A stretch of DNA of 64,000 nucleotides, from positions 1,081,001 to 1,145,000 of the forward strand of contig NZ_CP066167.1 of the NCBI RefSeq assembly GCF_016132545.1. Reading direction: 5' to 3'. A program made the position numbers and the translations under genes. This DNA is from Spongiibacter nanhainus. Lineage in GTDB: Bacteria; Pseudomonadota; Gammaproteobacteria; Pseudomonadales; Spongiibacteraceae. This document shows positions 16,713-26,280 of the stretch, piece by piece. Within the stretch, counting starts at the first letter, position 1, and each line of letters opens with the position of its first letter. The notes beneath the pieces are model-generated. The model ran no database searches. It worked only from the letters and a program-made list of their open reading frames with translations, and was not told the origin of the DNA.

Positions 16713-18062
16713 ATGACAGGATCGCAGCTTATCGCCGATACGCTCAGGGCGGCCATGCTCCGCCGCGCGGGTGATGGCGACGCCGATACCCTGGGCAAGC
16801 ACATGCGTCAGTTGGTGCAACTGCGCTGGATGGCGGTGCTGGGCCAGCTGCTGACTATACTGGTTAGCGAGTACCGCTTCCATGTCGATTTACCCCTGCA
16901 AACCATGTTCAGTGTGCTCGCAGCGCTGGTGCTGTTTAATCTGCTTTACGAAATTGGTTTGCGCTTCGGTCATCAGGTACGAGCTGTAGAGCTTTTTGTG
17001 GGCCTGTTGGTGGACATGGGCACACTGACCTTTCAACTGTATCTCAGCGGTGGCGCCACTAACCCCTTTGTTTTTCTGTATTTGCTGCAGGTAGGGCTGG
17101 CTGCGGTGATGGTGGCTCCGTCCTATGCCTGGGCGCTGCTGGGGGTGGCGACGCTGTGCTTCTTATGGCTAGCGGAGTCGGGGATGCCACTGGACTTGCC
17201 CCAGGATCACCACCTGGGCATCCGCAGCTATTATGTCCAGGGCATGCTGATCTGCCTGGTACTCAATGCCGCCTTGCTGGTGGTGTTTGTCAACCGGATT
17301 ACCCGCACCCGGCGGGATCACGACGCGCGGTTGGCGGAGCTGCGGCAGCGCGCCGTAGAGGAGGAGCATATCCTCCGCATGGGGCTGCTGGCCTCGGGGG
17401 CGGCCCATGAGCTGGGCACGCCGCTGGCGACCATCGCGGTGATTTTAGGGGATTGGCGCCATATGCCGGCATTCAATTCAGACGCCGGCCTAAAGGAAGA
17501 TATCGACGAAATGCAGACCCAGGTACAGCGCTGTAAGGCCATTGTTAGCGGTATCTTGTCCTCGGCGGGCGAGACTCGGGGCGAAGCCTCGGGGGAATCC
17601 ACCGTGTGTGAATTTTTCGATGAGCTGGTCGAGCAGTGGCAAAGCACCCGTAAACCCGGAGCGCTGGATTTTCAGAACTGTTTTGGCGAGGACGTGGATA
17701 TTGCCTCCGACTCGGTACTTGAGCAGACGGTATGCAACCTGCTCGACAATGCTCTGGAAGCTTCCCCCACCTGGGTGGGCATTGAGCTGAGTCGGGATGG
17801 CGATACGCTGGTGATCAAAGTGTTTGACCGCGGGCCCGGTTTTTCCAGTACGGTGCTGGCCAACCTGGGCCAGCCTTATCAGTCCACCAAGGGGCGCCCC
17901 GGCAGCGGTTTGGGCTTGTTCCTGGTGTTAAATGTGGCGCGTATTTTGGGTGGCCAGCTGCAGGCTCAAAACCTGCCGGGCGGCGGTGCTGAGGTGAGCC
18001 TGCGCCTGCCATTGGAGGCGCTAATATTGAAGGACGAGGAGGGTAAAGCCGATGACCGATAA
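16713..18062 (+). CDS. regB: Redox-sensing histidine kinase (RegB/PrrB/RoxS type)
   Basis: A 449-residue membrane sensor kinase with about six N-terminal hydrophobic segments. It carries the RegB quinone-interaction motif GGATNPF, an H-box AAHELGTPLATIAV with phospho-acceptor His232, and a HATPase domain with the N-box NLLDNALEA and G-box SGLGLFLVL. Cys274 in VQRCKAIVSG sits where the redox-active cysteine of RegB (Cys265 in Rhodobacter) is expected. It reads the redox state of the quinone pool and phosphorylates the partner regulator. The next gene overlaps by 11 bases. Linkage to cyoABCD fits a role in respiratory control. Confidence 0.9.
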   Translation: MTGSQLIADTLRAAMLRRAGDGDADTLGKHMRQLVQLRWMAVLGQLLTILVSEYRFHVDLPLQTMFSVLAALVLFNLLYEIGLRFGHQVRAVELFVGLLVDMGTLTFQLYLSGGATNPFVFLYLLQVGLAAVMVAPSYAWALLGVATLCFLWLAESGMPLDLPQDHHLGIRSYYVQGMLICLVLNAALLVVFVNRITRTRRDHDARLAELRQRAVEEEHILRMGLLASGAAHELGTPLATIAVILGDWRHMPAFNSDAGLKEDIDEMQTQVQRCKAIVSGILSSAGETRGEASGESTVCEFFDELVEQWQSTRKPGALDFQNCFGEDVDIASDSVLEQTVCNLLDNALEASPTWVGIELSRDGDTLVIKVFDRGPGFSSTVLANLGQPYQSTKGRPGSGLGLFLVLNVARILGGQLQAQNLPGGGAEVSLRLPLEALILKDEEGKADDR

Positions 18063-18606
18063 CTCGCCGCCGGCAGCATCGCGGCATTTACTGCTGGTGG
18101 AAGACGATGCCGCCTTTGCCCGGACTCTCAGTAAGTCCTTCGAGCGACGGGGCTATCGAGTCTGCCATGCTGCCAGTCTGGAAGGGGTGCAGGAGCTGCT
18201 GGCCACGGAATCGCCGGGGTATGCGGTGGTTGATCTGAAGCTGGAGGGCGAAGCCTCGGGGTTGGCGTGTGTTCAAGCGCTGCACCAGCATGACCCCGAT
18301 ATGCTGATCGTGGTACTGACCGGCTATGCCAGTATTGCCACTGCCGTTGAAGCCGTGAAGTTGGGGGCCTGCCACTACCTGGCAAAGCCCTCCAATACCG
18401 ACGATATCGAGGCGGCCTTTAACGGCGCCGAGGGCAACGCTTCCGTCGAGATCAGCGGTCGTGCCACCTCAATCAAAACACTGGAATGGGAGCGCATCCA
18501 CCAGACCCTGGCGGAGACTGGTTTCAATATTTCCGAGACAGCCCGGCGGTTGGGGATGCACCGCCGCACCTTGGCCCGCAAGCTGGCCAAACAGCAAGTC
18601 AAATAG
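18052..18606 (+). CDS. regA: Redox response regulator (RegA/PrrA/ActR/RoxR type)
   Basis: A 184-residue response regulator. The receiver domain (about 10-125) has the acidic pocket VEDD, phospho-acceptor Asp61 (VVDLKLEG), and the conserved Thr/Lys (LTGYAS, LAKPS). The C-terminal Fis-type helix-turn-helix ISETARRLGMHRRTLARKLAK is nearly the RegA/PrrA/ActR consensus. A short linker separates the domains. It overlaps the kinase gene by 11 bases. Relatives control oxidases, nitrogen and carbon metabolism according to redox state, so the upstream oxidase operon is a likely target. Confidence 0.92.
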   Translation: MTDNSPPAASRHLLLVEDDAAFARTLSKSFERRGYRVCHAASLEGVQELLATESPGYAVVDLKLEGEASGLACVQALHQHDPDMLIVVLTGYASIATAVEAVKLGACHYLAKPSNTDDIEAAFNGAEGNASVEISGRATSIKTLEWERIHQTLAETGFNISETARRLGMHRRTLARKLAKQQVK

Positions 18607-18786
18607 CGGCAATCGCTGGGCGACGCATTGAATAACTATTATTTGGCGTAAGGCTGAATAAATATTTCGATACACTGCCGGCTTAGCGTATAAATAAAAT
18701 TATCTACTGCACTCCCTGCTCATACTCTGGTTGAGAATATCGGCGGCCTGCCCGGCCGGTGTCGTTCCAGAGCGCGGGAGTGAGTG

Positions 18787-19845
18787 ATGAGCGTTTTTGA
18801 TTCTCCGTTTTTCGATCAGCACGAATATGTGGTGTCCCATTGTTGTCCTGAGTCGGGCCTAAAGGCCATTGTCGCTATCCATAACAGTCAGCTCGGGCCA
18901 GCCATTGGCGGTTGCCGGATGTACCCCTATACCTCAGGCGCAGCGGCTCTGGATGACGCGCTGCGCTTGTCCCGGGGGATGACCTACAAATCGGCGCTGG
19001 CTGGTCTGCCGTTGGGAGGGGGTAAATCGGTGATCATCGGCGATCCCCGGCGGCACAAAACACCGGAACTGCTCAAGGCCATGGCCGAGTTCATTAACAC
19101 CCTGAACGGGCGCTACATCACCGCCGAGGATTCGGGAACCAGTGTCGAGGATATGGCGATAATGCGCCGCACCAGCCGCTATGTGCTGGGCGCAGAGAAC
19201 CTTCAGCACATCGGAGCCGACCCCTCTCCCTATACCGCACGAGGGGTGTATTTGGGCATTCGCGCTGCGCTGGCCTGGCGTGGCGAGGGCGACTTGTCGG
19301 GCAAGCGTGTTGCGATTCAAGGTGCCGGTGCGGTTGGGGCGGCCCTATGTCGCTTACTGCTTGGGGCGGGCGCTCACGTCTTTGTCGCCGACCCCGATAC
19401 CCGCCGCTGTGAGGCTCTGCAGGCCTTGGGGGCAGTGGTGGTGCCGGTGGATCAGGTGCTCTTCTGGGAGGCCGATGTGTTGGCACCCTGCGCGATGGGC
19501 GGCGTGATCAGCCCGGCAACCGCGCCCAAGATCCGGGCAACGGTGGTGGCCGGTGCGGCCAACAATATGCTGGTGGATGGCCATCTGGCGGACCTGCTTG
19601 CCGACAGAGACATCCTCTATGTGCCGGATTTTGCGATCAATGCTGGCGGGATTATGGCGGTCTACAGCCAGTACAACGGTGAGACGCTGGCCGAGCTGGA
19701 GCGTCGCCTGGAGACCATTCCGGACGCCCTCAACCGCGTCTTTGCGCTGGCCGAAAGTGGCGTGTCCACCCACGTAGCGGCTGAACGTTTGGCGGCGGAG
19801 CGCTTGGGCGTGCCCGTGTCGGGGCCGTTGCGCCGGGCGGGTTAG
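18787..19845 (+). CDS. Leucine dehydrogenase-like Glu/Leu/Phe/Val dehydrogenase
   Basis: A 352-residue NAD-dependent amino-acid dehydrogenase. Family marks are the N-terminal substrate domain with GGCRMYPY, the catalytic Lys in [11 protein letters not shown], a TAEDSGTS motif, and a Rossmann nucleotide-binding GAGAVG at about residue 183. The enzyme oxidatively deaminates a branched-chain or aromatic amino acid to its 2-oxo acid. ATG at 18787 follows a GTG that is also in frame. The gene is convergent with nadB, and their stop codons overlap by four bases. Leucine rather than Phe or Val is the likeliest substrate but cannot be proven from sequence. Confidence 0.85.
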   Translation: MSVFDSPFFDQHEYVVSHCCPESGLKAIVAIHNSQLGPAIGGCRMYPYTSGAAALDDALRLSRGMTYKSALAGLPLGGGKSVIIGDPRRHKTPELLKAMAEFINTLNGRYITAEDSGTSVEDMAIMRRTSRYVLGAENLQHIGADPSPYTARGVYLGIRAALAWRGEGDLSGKRVAIQGAGAVGAALCRLLLGAGAHVFVADPDTRRCEALQALGAVVVPVDQVLFWEADVLAPCAMGGVISPATAPKIRATVVAGAANNMLVDGHLADLLADRDILYVPDFAINAGGIMAVYSQYNGETLAELERRLETIPDALNRVFALAESGVSTHVAAERLAAERLGVPVSGPLRRAG

Positions 19846-21467
19846 CTTGCCCGGCCGGTCTGCAGGCTGGGGGTACCACTGTCTTGGGCGCGAAAATTGG
19901 CGGGGGTCAGGACGGTATCCCGCGCTTCGGGAAGCGGGTCGGGGTAGTCCAGGGTGTAGTGCAAGCCGCGGCTTTCTCTGCGGGACATCGCGGAGCGGAT
20001 AATCAGCGTGGCCACTGTGGCCAGGTTGCGCAGTTCCAATAGGTCGTTGCTGACTTTGTAGTTGGAGTAGTATTCGGTGATTTCCTGCTCTAACAGCGCA
20101 GCTCGATTCAGTGCCCGTTGCAGGCGCTTGTCGGTGCGCACAATTCCAACGTAGTCCCACATAAATCGCCGCAGCTCGTCCCAGTTGTGTGAAATCACCA
20201 CATCCTCATCGGAGTCGGTCACCTGAGATTCGTCCCAGGGCGGCGCCACGTCCGGCATCGGCAAGCTGTCCAGACGGGCCAGCAGGTCCTGGGCGGCGGA
20301 GCTGCCGTAAACAAGGCACTCTAACAGGGAGTTGCTGGCCAAACGGTTAGCGCCGTGAAGCCCTGTGAAGGCGGTTTCGCCAATGGCGTAGAGCCCCTCC
20401 AGATCGGTACGTCCGGCCTGGTCTGTCATCACCCCGCCGCAGGTGTAGTGGGCGGCGGGAACCACCGGAATGGGCTCTCGGGTGATATCAATGCCCAGTT
20501 CCAGACAGCGAGCACGGATGGTGGGGAAGTGCTCCAGCAGGAACTCGGGAGACTTGTGGCTGATATCCAGATACACGCAGTCGCTGCCCAGCCGCTTCAT
20601 CTCGTGGTCGATGGCTCGGGCGACAATGTCCCGGGGGGCCAGTTCGCCGCGCTGGTCATAGCGGAACATAAAACGCTCGCCCCGGGCGGTCAGCAGCCGC
20701 CCCCCTTCGCCCCGAATCGCTTCGGTGATAAGGAAGGACTTGGCCTTAGGGTGGTAAAGACAGGTGGGGTGAAACTGATTGAACTCCAGATTAGCTACCC
20801 GGCAACCGGCCCGCCAGGCCATCGCGATGCCGTCGCCGCTGGCGCCATCGGGGTTACTGGTATACAAATACACCTTGTTGGCGCCGCCGGTGGCGAGGAC
20901 CACCGCCTTGGCGTGGAACAATTCCACGTGTCCGCTGTCTCTGCACAGCACGTAAGCGCCGTGACAGCGGCCACTGCGGACAATCAGGTCAACTGCGACG
21001 TAGCGGGTAAAAAGGGTGATGTTGTCGTGCTGTGTTGCCTGTTGGCTCAGAGTGGTGGATACAGCGCGCCCGGTGGCGTCGGCGGCGTGAATGATACGGC
21101 GGTGGCTGTGGCCGCCCTCCCGGGTGAGGTGAAACTGGTTCGAACCGTGGTCAAAGCGGGTGAATTGGACGCCCTGGGACAACAGCCAGCGAATGCTGTC
21201 TGGGCCGTGGGCTACCGCAAAGCGGACGCTATCCTCATGGCATAGTTGGGCGCCGGCATTCAGGGTATCCTCAATGTGGCTGTCGTGGCTGTCAGTCTCG
21301 TCCAGTACTGCGGCAATGCCGCCCTGTGCCCAATAGGTTGCGCCGTGGTTGAGCTCACCTTTGGACAGCACCGCCACCCGGGCGTGGTCTGCCAGCTGCA
21401 ACGCCAGGGTCAGGCCGGCGGCGCCACTACCGATGACCAGAATATCGTGGGAGTGGTAGTGACTCAT
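19842..21467 (-). CDS. nadB: L-aspartate oxidase
   Basis: A 541-residue flavoenzyme that oxidises L-aspartate to iminoaspartate, the first step of de novo NAD synthesis. The FAD-binding [14 protein letters not shown] is at the N-terminus. [13 protein letters not shown], the substrate-loop region [12 protein letters not shown] and the [13 protein letters not shown] motif are all present, and the C-terminal helical domain is complete. ATG 21467 (MSHYHSHD) was preferred over one seven codons upstream because it starts just before the flavin strand. It is divergent from algU, the arrangement found in Pseudomonas. Confidence 0.95.
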   Translation of the reverse strand: MSHYHSHDILVIGSGAAGLTLALQLADHARVAVLSKGELNHGATYWAQGGIAAVLDETDSHDSHIEDTLNAGAQLCHEDSVRFAVAHGPDSIRWLLSQGVQFTRFDHGSNQFHLTREGGHSHRRIIHAADATGRAVSTTLSQQATQHDNITLFTRYVAVDLIVRSGRCHGAYVLCRDSGHVELFHAKAVVLATGGANKVYLYTSNPDGASGDGIAMAWRAGCRVANLEFNQFHPTCLYHPKAKSFLITEAIRGEGGRLLTARGERFMFRYDQRGELAPRDIVARAIDHEMKRLGSDCVYLDISHKSPEFLLEHFPTIRARCLELGIDITREPIPVVPAAHYTCGGVMTDQAGRTDLEGLYAIGETAFTGLHGANRLASNSLLECLVYGSSAAQDLLARLDSLPMPDVAPPWDESQVTDSDEDVVISHNWDELRRFMWDYVGIVRTDKRLQRALNRAALLEQEITEYYSNYKVSNDLLELRNLATVATLIIRSAMSRRESRGLHYTLDYPDPLPEARDTVLTPANFRAQDSGTPSLQTGRAS

Positions 21468-21657
21468 TGGCGAATTTGCTCCGGACAAAAGGCAACGCTA
21501 CTATGCCGCTCGTAGTAAAAGTGGGCAAAGTATACTGATACACATCGCGCTTACCAATTAACGGCGGTGTGGCGAGGGTGGCAGGCCGGCTCGGGAAGGC
21601 GATGGCAATAGGTACACTTCCTGAGTAAAACGTAAATATTGCAGGGAAACAATGAGA

Positions 21658-21684
21658 GAACTTCTTTTGAGCGAGCTGGTCTAC
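21658..21684 (+). promoter_or_regulatory. Sigma-E/AlgU-type promoter of algU
   Basis: GAACTT (21658-21663) is followed after 16 bases by TCTAC (21680-21684), matching the AlgU/RpoE consensus GAACTT-N16/17-TCTGA closely. It lies about 50 bases before the algU start codon, as expected for an autoregulated sigma-factor operon. Confidence 0.7.
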
Positions 21685-21733
21685 TGCACAGGCGGTAACG
21701 CACGCGAGATCGGCCAGCTGGCCCCGGAGCACC

Positions 21734-22330
21734 ATGAGCCAGCCTAATGCGTCGGATCAGCAGCTGGTTGAGCGAGTAAAAAAAGGCGACAAGCGGGCCT
21801 TTGACCTACTCGTGCTCAAGTACCAGCACAAGATATTTGGGTTGATATCCCGGTATATCAAGGACAGCGACGAGATTCAGGATGTGGCGCAGGAAGCCTT
21901 TGTGAAGGCTTACCGGGCACTGCCCAAGTTTCGGGGCGACAGCGCCTTTTACACATGGCTGTACCGGATTGCGATTAACACCGCCAAAAACTACTTGGTG
22001 GCGCGCAATCGTCGGCCGCCGGGTGTCGATGTCGACGTCTCGGACGCTGAGTACTTTGAAGGGCCCTCCGCCCTCAAAGATATTGAGTCGCCGGAGAGCC
22101 AGCTTTACGGACAAGAGCTGCATCAGGTGGTCCAAGAGGCGATTCGCGCCTTGCCAGAGGACTTGCGTACGGCACTGACATTGCGCGAGTTCGATGGATT
22201 GAGCTACGAGGATATTGCCTCGGTCATGGATTGTCCGGTCGGCACGGTACGGTCGCGGATTTTTCGCGCCCGGGAAGCGGTGGATACACGGGTCAAGGCC
22301 CAGATGAGTGGTGAAGAGGTGGAAGTATGA
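21734..22330 (+). CDS. algU: Envelope-stress sigma factor (AlgU/RpoE)
   Basis: A 198-residue ECF sigma factor. Region 2 is visible as DEIQDVAQEAFVKAYRALPK plus FYTWLYRIAINTAKNYL, and region 4 as YEDIASVMDCPVGTVRSRIF. It directs RNA polymerase to envelope-stress promoters. Its gene has a sigma-E-type promoter about 50 bases upstream, so it is probably autoregulated. The stop overlaps the mucA start by four bases. nadB on one side and mucABC on the other reproduce the Pseudomonas alginate-regulator locus. Confidence 0.95.
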   Translation: MSQPNASDQQLVERVKKGDKRAFDLLVLKYQHKIFGLISRYIKDSDEIQDVAQEAFVKAYRALPKFRGDSAFYTWLYRIAINTAKNYLVARNRRPPGVDVDVSDAEYFEGPSALKDIESPESQLYGQELHQVVQEAIRALPEDLRTALTLREFDGLSYEDIASVMDCPVGTVRSRIFRAREAVDTRVKAQMSGEEVEV

Positions 22331-22896
22331 ATGATACCGTCAGAGAATCCCTGTCGGCGCTGATGGACGGCGAGGCGACCGAGCTCGAGCTGCGGCGAAT
22401 TCTGGCATCCGATGATCCGGCGATTCGCCAGCAGTGGTCGGAGATGCATCGCAATCAGGCCTTGCTGCAGGAGCAGGGGGTAGCCTACCCAGAGCTGGAC
22501 GTATCGGCGTCGGTCATGGCTGCGATCGAGGAAGATAAAGCGCCTTCATCAGGTAGCCTCAAGCAAACCCTGAGCGGCCTGGCAGTGGCTGCCAGTGTCG
22601 CTGCTGTGGTTGTGGTGGGGTCGATGGGCACCAGCCTTTTTGACGGCCAACCCAGTGCAGTGGTGGCTGAGAACGTCAGCAGCGGTCGAGTCTATCCCGC
22701 GCAGGCTGCGCCGGCCTCCGGTGGTGTCCCTGTTAACGCACAGACTCTGGGGCCGGTGCCGGTATCAGCCGATCAAGACGCCAAGGCCAGAGAGCATTTT
22801 GAAGCGCTGCTGCGCAAGCATACCGACCGCGCCGCACTCAATAACGGCCAGGGGCTGACTTCCTACGCCAGAGTCGTAGGCCAGGAGTCCGAGTAA
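22327..22896 (+). CDS. mucA: Anti-sigma factor MucA/RseA
   Basis: A 189-residue single-pass inner-membrane anti-sigma factor. The cytoplasmic N-terminal sigma-binding domain is visible (RESLSALMDGEATELELRRI), the transmembrane helix lies at about residues 80-100 (LAVAASVAAVVVVGSMG), and a periplasmic tail follows. It holds AlgU inactive until regulated proteolysis releases it. The coding region overlaps algU by four bases and ends two bases before mucB. The sequence appears intact, with no truncation of the kind seen in mucoid Pseudomonas isolates. Confidence 0.92.
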   Translation: MNDTVRESLSALMDGEATELELRRILASDDPAIRQQWSEMHRNQALLQEQGVAYPELDVSASVMAAIEEDKAPSSGSLKQTLSGLAVAASVAAVVVVGSMGTSLFDGQPSAVVAENVSSGRVYPAQAAPASGGVPVNAQTLGPVPVSADQDAKAREHFEALLRKHTDRAALNNGQGLTSYARVVGQESE

Positions 22897-22897
22897 G

Positions 22898-23830
22898 GTG
22901 CGACGTCAGGTTCGATCAGGTTTAGCACTGTTTTTTGTCGGGGCTTGCCTCGCGAGCCCTCTGACCTCCTTCGCATCCCCCGCCCAGTGGCTTTTGAAAA
23001 TGACCGAAAGCCACCGTCAGCTCAATTATCAAGGCATTTTCACTTACCAGATCGGCGAGCAAGTCTCCAGCTTTCGCATCTCCCACACTGTCCGTGACGG
23101 CAAGGAATTTGAGTCCCTGGAATCCCTCGATGGCGAACATCGGGATTTGGTGCGCCAGGGTCACGATGTCCACTGTGTCCACCCCGGCCCGGAGTTGATT
23201 CGCCTCAAAGTCGCTGGTGATCCCGGTGTGGACTATTCTTATATTGTCGACATGGAAGGGCGCCAGCGCGTTGCCGGGCGCCAAGCGGTGTCGCTGGCTA
23301 TTCGTCCAAGGGACACCCACCGCCTGGGGTATCGCCTGGCACTGGATGAGCAAACCGGTTTGCTATTGCGCTCCGACATCATTAGCCAGCAGGGCAAGAT
23401 GTTGGAGCGCTTCCAATATGTGATGCTGGAACTCGGCGAAGCTCCAGCGTCGATGCCCACGCCGGTGGCGACGAGTCACAGCAAATTTAACGCGGTAGCA
23501 GACGACGCGGGCCGTGCCGCCTTGCCCTGGAAGCCGGCTTGGGTGCCGTCGGGCTTTACCTTGGTACCTGCGCCGGAACCGGCCGCCGATAGTGGTCAGA
23601 GCTACACCGACGGCCTGGCCGTACTGTCGATTTTTGTCGAGGCCCTAGAGACGTCCACGGTCCGTGAGGGCAGCATGCGTCGCGGTGCGTCGGTGAGCTA
23701 CACCACCTCTTACCCCGAGTACAGCAAGCTGGTAACCGTGGTGGGGGAGGTACCCATGAGTACCGCCAAACGGGTGGCTGAGTCGATTCGCTGGAACAAC
23801 GACGTTTCCCAGCAGCAGGTGCTGCAATGA
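22898..23830 (+). CDS. mucB: Periplasmic sigma-factor regulator MucB/RseB
   Basis: A 310-residue secreted protein starting with GTG. The signal peptide (GLALFFVGACLASPLTSFAS) precedes the two-domain MucB/RseB body, recognisable by WLLKMTESHRQLNYQGIFTY and by GRQAVSLAIRPRDTHRLGYR. It binds the periplasmic part of MucA, protecting it from protease, and senses lipid or lipopolysaccharide signals. It overlaps mucC by four bases, so the regulators are produced together. Confidence 0.93.
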   Translation: MRRQVRSGLALFFVGACLASPLTSFASPAQWLLKMTESHRQLNYQGIFTYQIGEQVSSFRISHTVRDGKEFESLESLDGEHRDLVRQGHDVHCVHPGPELIRLKVAGDPGVDYSYIVDMEGRQRVAGRQAVSLAIRPRDTHRLGYRLALDEQTGLLLRSDIISQQGKMLERFQYVMLELGEAPASMPTPVATSHSKFNAVADDAGRAALPWKPAWVPSGFTLVPAPEPAADSGQSYTDGLAVLSIFVEALETSTVREGSMRRGASVSYTTSYPEYSKLVTVVGEVPMSTAKRVAESIRWNNDVSQQQVLQ

Positions 23831-24321
23831 TCAGTGAAACCGGCCGAGTAGTCGGTATCGACGACGACGCACTGTGGGTGGAAACGGTGAGCCGCAGCAC
23901 CTGCGGTAGTTGCGTGGCGCAAAATGCCTGTGGTCAAGGTGTGCTGAATCGCCACTTTTCCGGTCGTCGCAATCAGTTGCGCGTCAGGCTGGGAGACCGC
24001 TCAGCCGACGAATTCAACTTAAACGACGAAGTGGATATCAGCATCCCCGAAGTGGCATTGGTGGGGGGCGCTATGGTGGTGTATTTGCTGCCATTGGTCA
24101 CCATGTTGACGGCCGCGGTGTTGGCAGATCGCTGGTGGAACAGCGATGGCGTCGCCGCTGTGGGAGCGCTGGTTGGTTTCGTCTTGGGGATGGCATTAGT
24201 ACGGGGCCACGGTGTTTGGGCCAGCCGACGCGCATCGTTCCAGCCCCAGATTGTGGCCCGGCGCGGTTTTGCCTCGCCTCCCCCCCTGGTGCAGCCGCTG
24301 GACCCTGACGGGCGCGCCTGA
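23827..24321 (+). CDS. mucC: SoxR-reducing/RseC-family protein MucC
   Basis: A 164-residue inner-membrane protein with the RseC Cys cluster near the N-terminus (STCGSCVAQNACGQG) followed by two hydrophobic segments (about 78-98 and 105-125). RseC/MucC proteins modulate the sigma-E response and, in enterics, help reduce SoxR. It is the last gene of algU-mucABC here. In Pseudomonas the protease gene mucD normally follows, but the next gene is lepA. Confidence 0.87.
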   Translation: MISETGRVVGIDDDALWVETVSRSTCGSCVAQNACGQGVLNRHFSGRRNQLRVRLGDRSADEFNLNDEVDISIPEVALVGGAMVVYLLPLVTMLTAAVLADRWWNSDGVAAVGALVGFVLGMALVRGHGVWASRRASFQPQIVARRGFASPPPLVQPLDPDGRA

Positions 24322-24350
24322 ACTCGATCACCCCCGCAGCATAGCCCTGG

Positions 24351-24371
24351 GTAGCGCCTTTGCGCTACAAT
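24351..24371 (+). promoter_or_regulatory. Stem-loop with overlapping TACAAT upstream of lepA
   Basis: GTAGCGC and GCGCTAC form a perfect 7-bp inverted repeat around CTTT, and the right arm runs into TACAAT, a good -10-like hexamer. No T-tract follows, so it is not a typical terminator for mucC. It may be part of the lepA promoter. No convincing -35 was found. Confidence 0.3.
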
Positions 24372-24469
24372 CCCGCCCTTATATTTCGGCCCCGGCCGTT
24401 TCCCGCTTTGCACACAGAGAGATACACCGGCGATTCATGTAACGCCAGGTGCTGAGGATTCAATTTATC

Positions 24470-26269
24470 GTGCGTAGTCTCGACTTGATTCGCAACTTTT
24501 CCATCATCGCCCATATCGATCACGGCAAGTCCACCCTCGCCGACCGCTTTATTCAAGTATGTGGCGGCCTGACTGACCGGGAAATGGCTGAGCAAGTCCT
24601 GGACTCTATGGATCTGGAGCGGGAGCGGGGCATCACCATCAAAGCTCAGAGCGTGACGCTCAACTACAATGCCAAAGACGGCAACACCTACCAGCTTAAC
24701 TTTATCGATACACCGGGGCACGTGGACTTCTCCTACGAGGTGTCCCGCTCGCTGGCGGCCTGTGAGGGCGCTTTGTTGGTGGTGGATGCGGCCCAAGGGG
24801 TTGAGGCGCAATCCGTGGCCAATTGCTACACCGCGATCGACCAGGGCCTGGAGGTCCTGCCCATTCTCAACAAGATGGACTTGCCCCAGGCGGACCCGGA
24901 CAAGGTCAAACAGGAAATTGAGGAAATTATCGGCGTCGACGCCAGTGACGCGGTGCCGGTGAGTGCCAAATCGGGGATGGGGATCGAGGATGCCCTGGAG
25001 CATCTTGTTGCCAAAATCCCGCCGCCGGAGGGCGATCCGGAAGGGCCGCTGCAGGCACTGATCATCGACTCTTGGTTCGACAACTACCAGGGCGTCGTGT
25101 CTTTGGTGCGGGTTAAGCACGGCACCCTGAAGAAGGGCGAGAAAATCATCTCCAAGTCCATCGGCAAAGCCCACGTGGTGGACGTGGTGGGCGTCTTTAC
25201 CCCCAAGCAGACCAGTACCGGTGTGCTGCGGGCCGGTGAAGTGGGTTTTGTTATCGCCGGTATTAAGGATATCCACGGCGCCCCGGTGGGGGACACCTTT
25301 ACCCACGCCGCCACAGAAGATGTGCCGGCGTTGCCCGGCTTTCAGAAAGTTAAACCGCAAGTCTATGCGGGGCTGTTCACGGTATCCACCGACGACTACG
25401 AAGATTTTCGTGACGCACTGGGTAAGTTGACCCTGAACGATGCCTCGCTGTTTTACGAGCCCGAGACCTCCGATGCGCTGGGTTTTGGCTTCCGTTGTGG
25501 CTTCCTTGGCACCTTGCATATGGAGATTATCCAGGAGCGCCTGGAGCGCGAGTACGACCTGGATCTGATCACTACGGCGCCCACGGTTATCTACCAGGTG
25601 CTGAAAAAGAACGGCGAGGAGATCATGGTGGACAACCCCTCGTCGATGCCCGATCCCGGCGAAGTGGAAGAAACCCGGGAGCCCATCGCCCGGGTCAATA
25701 TCCTGGTGCCCCAGGAGTATCTCGGCAATGTGATGACGCTGTGCTCGGAAAAACGTGGTATACAGAAGGACATGCAGTTCCTCGGTCAGCAGGTGTCCAT
25801 CGTTTGGGATATCCCCATGAGTGAGGTCGTGCTGGACTTCTTCGACCGCCTGAAGTCGGTGAGTCGCGGCTTTGCCTCCTTGGATTACAGCTTTGACCGC
25901 TTCGAAGCGGCCAATTTGGTCAAGCTGGACGTGCTGATTAATGGCGATCGCGTCGATGCGCTGGCTATTATTGTGCATCGGGATTTTGCCCAGTCCCGGG
26001 GGCGGGTACTGGTGGAGAAAATGAAGGAATTGATTCCCCGGCAAATGTTTGATGTGGCTATTCAGGCGGCGATCGGTGGCCACGTCATTGCCCGGCAAAC
26101 CGTTAAGGCCTTGCGCAAAAACGTCACTGCCAAGTGCTACGGTGGCGATGTCAGCCGTAAGCGCAAACTGCTGGAAAAACAAAAAGAAGGTAAGAAACGC
26201 ATGAAGCAGGTGGGGAATGTGGAGATACCCCAGTCCGCGTTTCTTGCTGTGCTAAAAGTGGATGGTTAA
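24470..26269 (+). CDS. lepA: Elongation factor 4 (LepA)
   Basis: A 599-residue translational GTPase that back-translocates or rescues stalled ribosomes. G-domain motifs are AHIDHGKST (G1), ERGITI (G2), DTPGHVDF (G3) and NKMDLPQ (G4). The LepA-specific C-terminal domain ends with [13 protein letters not shown]. The GTG at 24470 was chosen because it gives exactly the usual length and has AGGA eleven bases upstream; another GTG 21 bases earlier is possible. lepB follows after 11 bases. Confidence 0.96.
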   Translation: MRSLDLIRNFSIIAHIDHGKSTLADRFIQVCGGLTDREMAEQVLDSMDLERERGITIKAQSVTLNYNAKDGNTYQLNFIDTPGHVDFSYEVSRSLAACEGALLVVDAAQGVEAQSVANCYTAIDQGLEVLPILNKMDLPQADPDKVKQEIEEIIGVDASDAVPVSAKSGMGIEDALEHLVAKIPPPEGDPEGPLQALIIDSWFDNYQGVVSLVRVKHGTLKKGEKIISKSIGKAHVVDVVGVFTPKQTSTGVLRAGEVGFVIAGIKDIHGAPVGDTFTHAATEDVPALPGFQKVKPQVYAGLFTVSTDDYEDFRDALGKLTLNDASLFYEPETSDALGFGFRCGFLGTLHMEIIQERLEREYDLDLITTAPTVIYQVLKKNGEEIMVDNPSSMPDPGEVEETREPIARVNILVPQEYLGNVMTLCSEKRGIQKDMQFLGQQVSIVWDIPMSEVVLDFFDRLKSVSRGFASLDYSFDRFEAANLVKLDVLINGDRVDALAIIVHRDFAQSRGRVLVEKMKELIPRQMFDVAIQAAIGGHVIARQTVKALRKNVTAKCYGGDVSRKRKLLEKQKEGKKRMKQVGNVEIPQSAFLAVLKVDG

Positions 26270-26280
26270 GGAAACAGGGG

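Noticed and set aside
20355-21245. 296-codon open frame antisense to nadB
   Set aside because: Complement of conserved NadB sequence; Gly/Val-rich low-information product.
24365-26182. 605-codon open frame antisense to lepA
   Set aside because: It overlaps a fully conserved lepA; the translation is His/Gln-rich with no domain, as expected for the antisense of a GC-biased gene.
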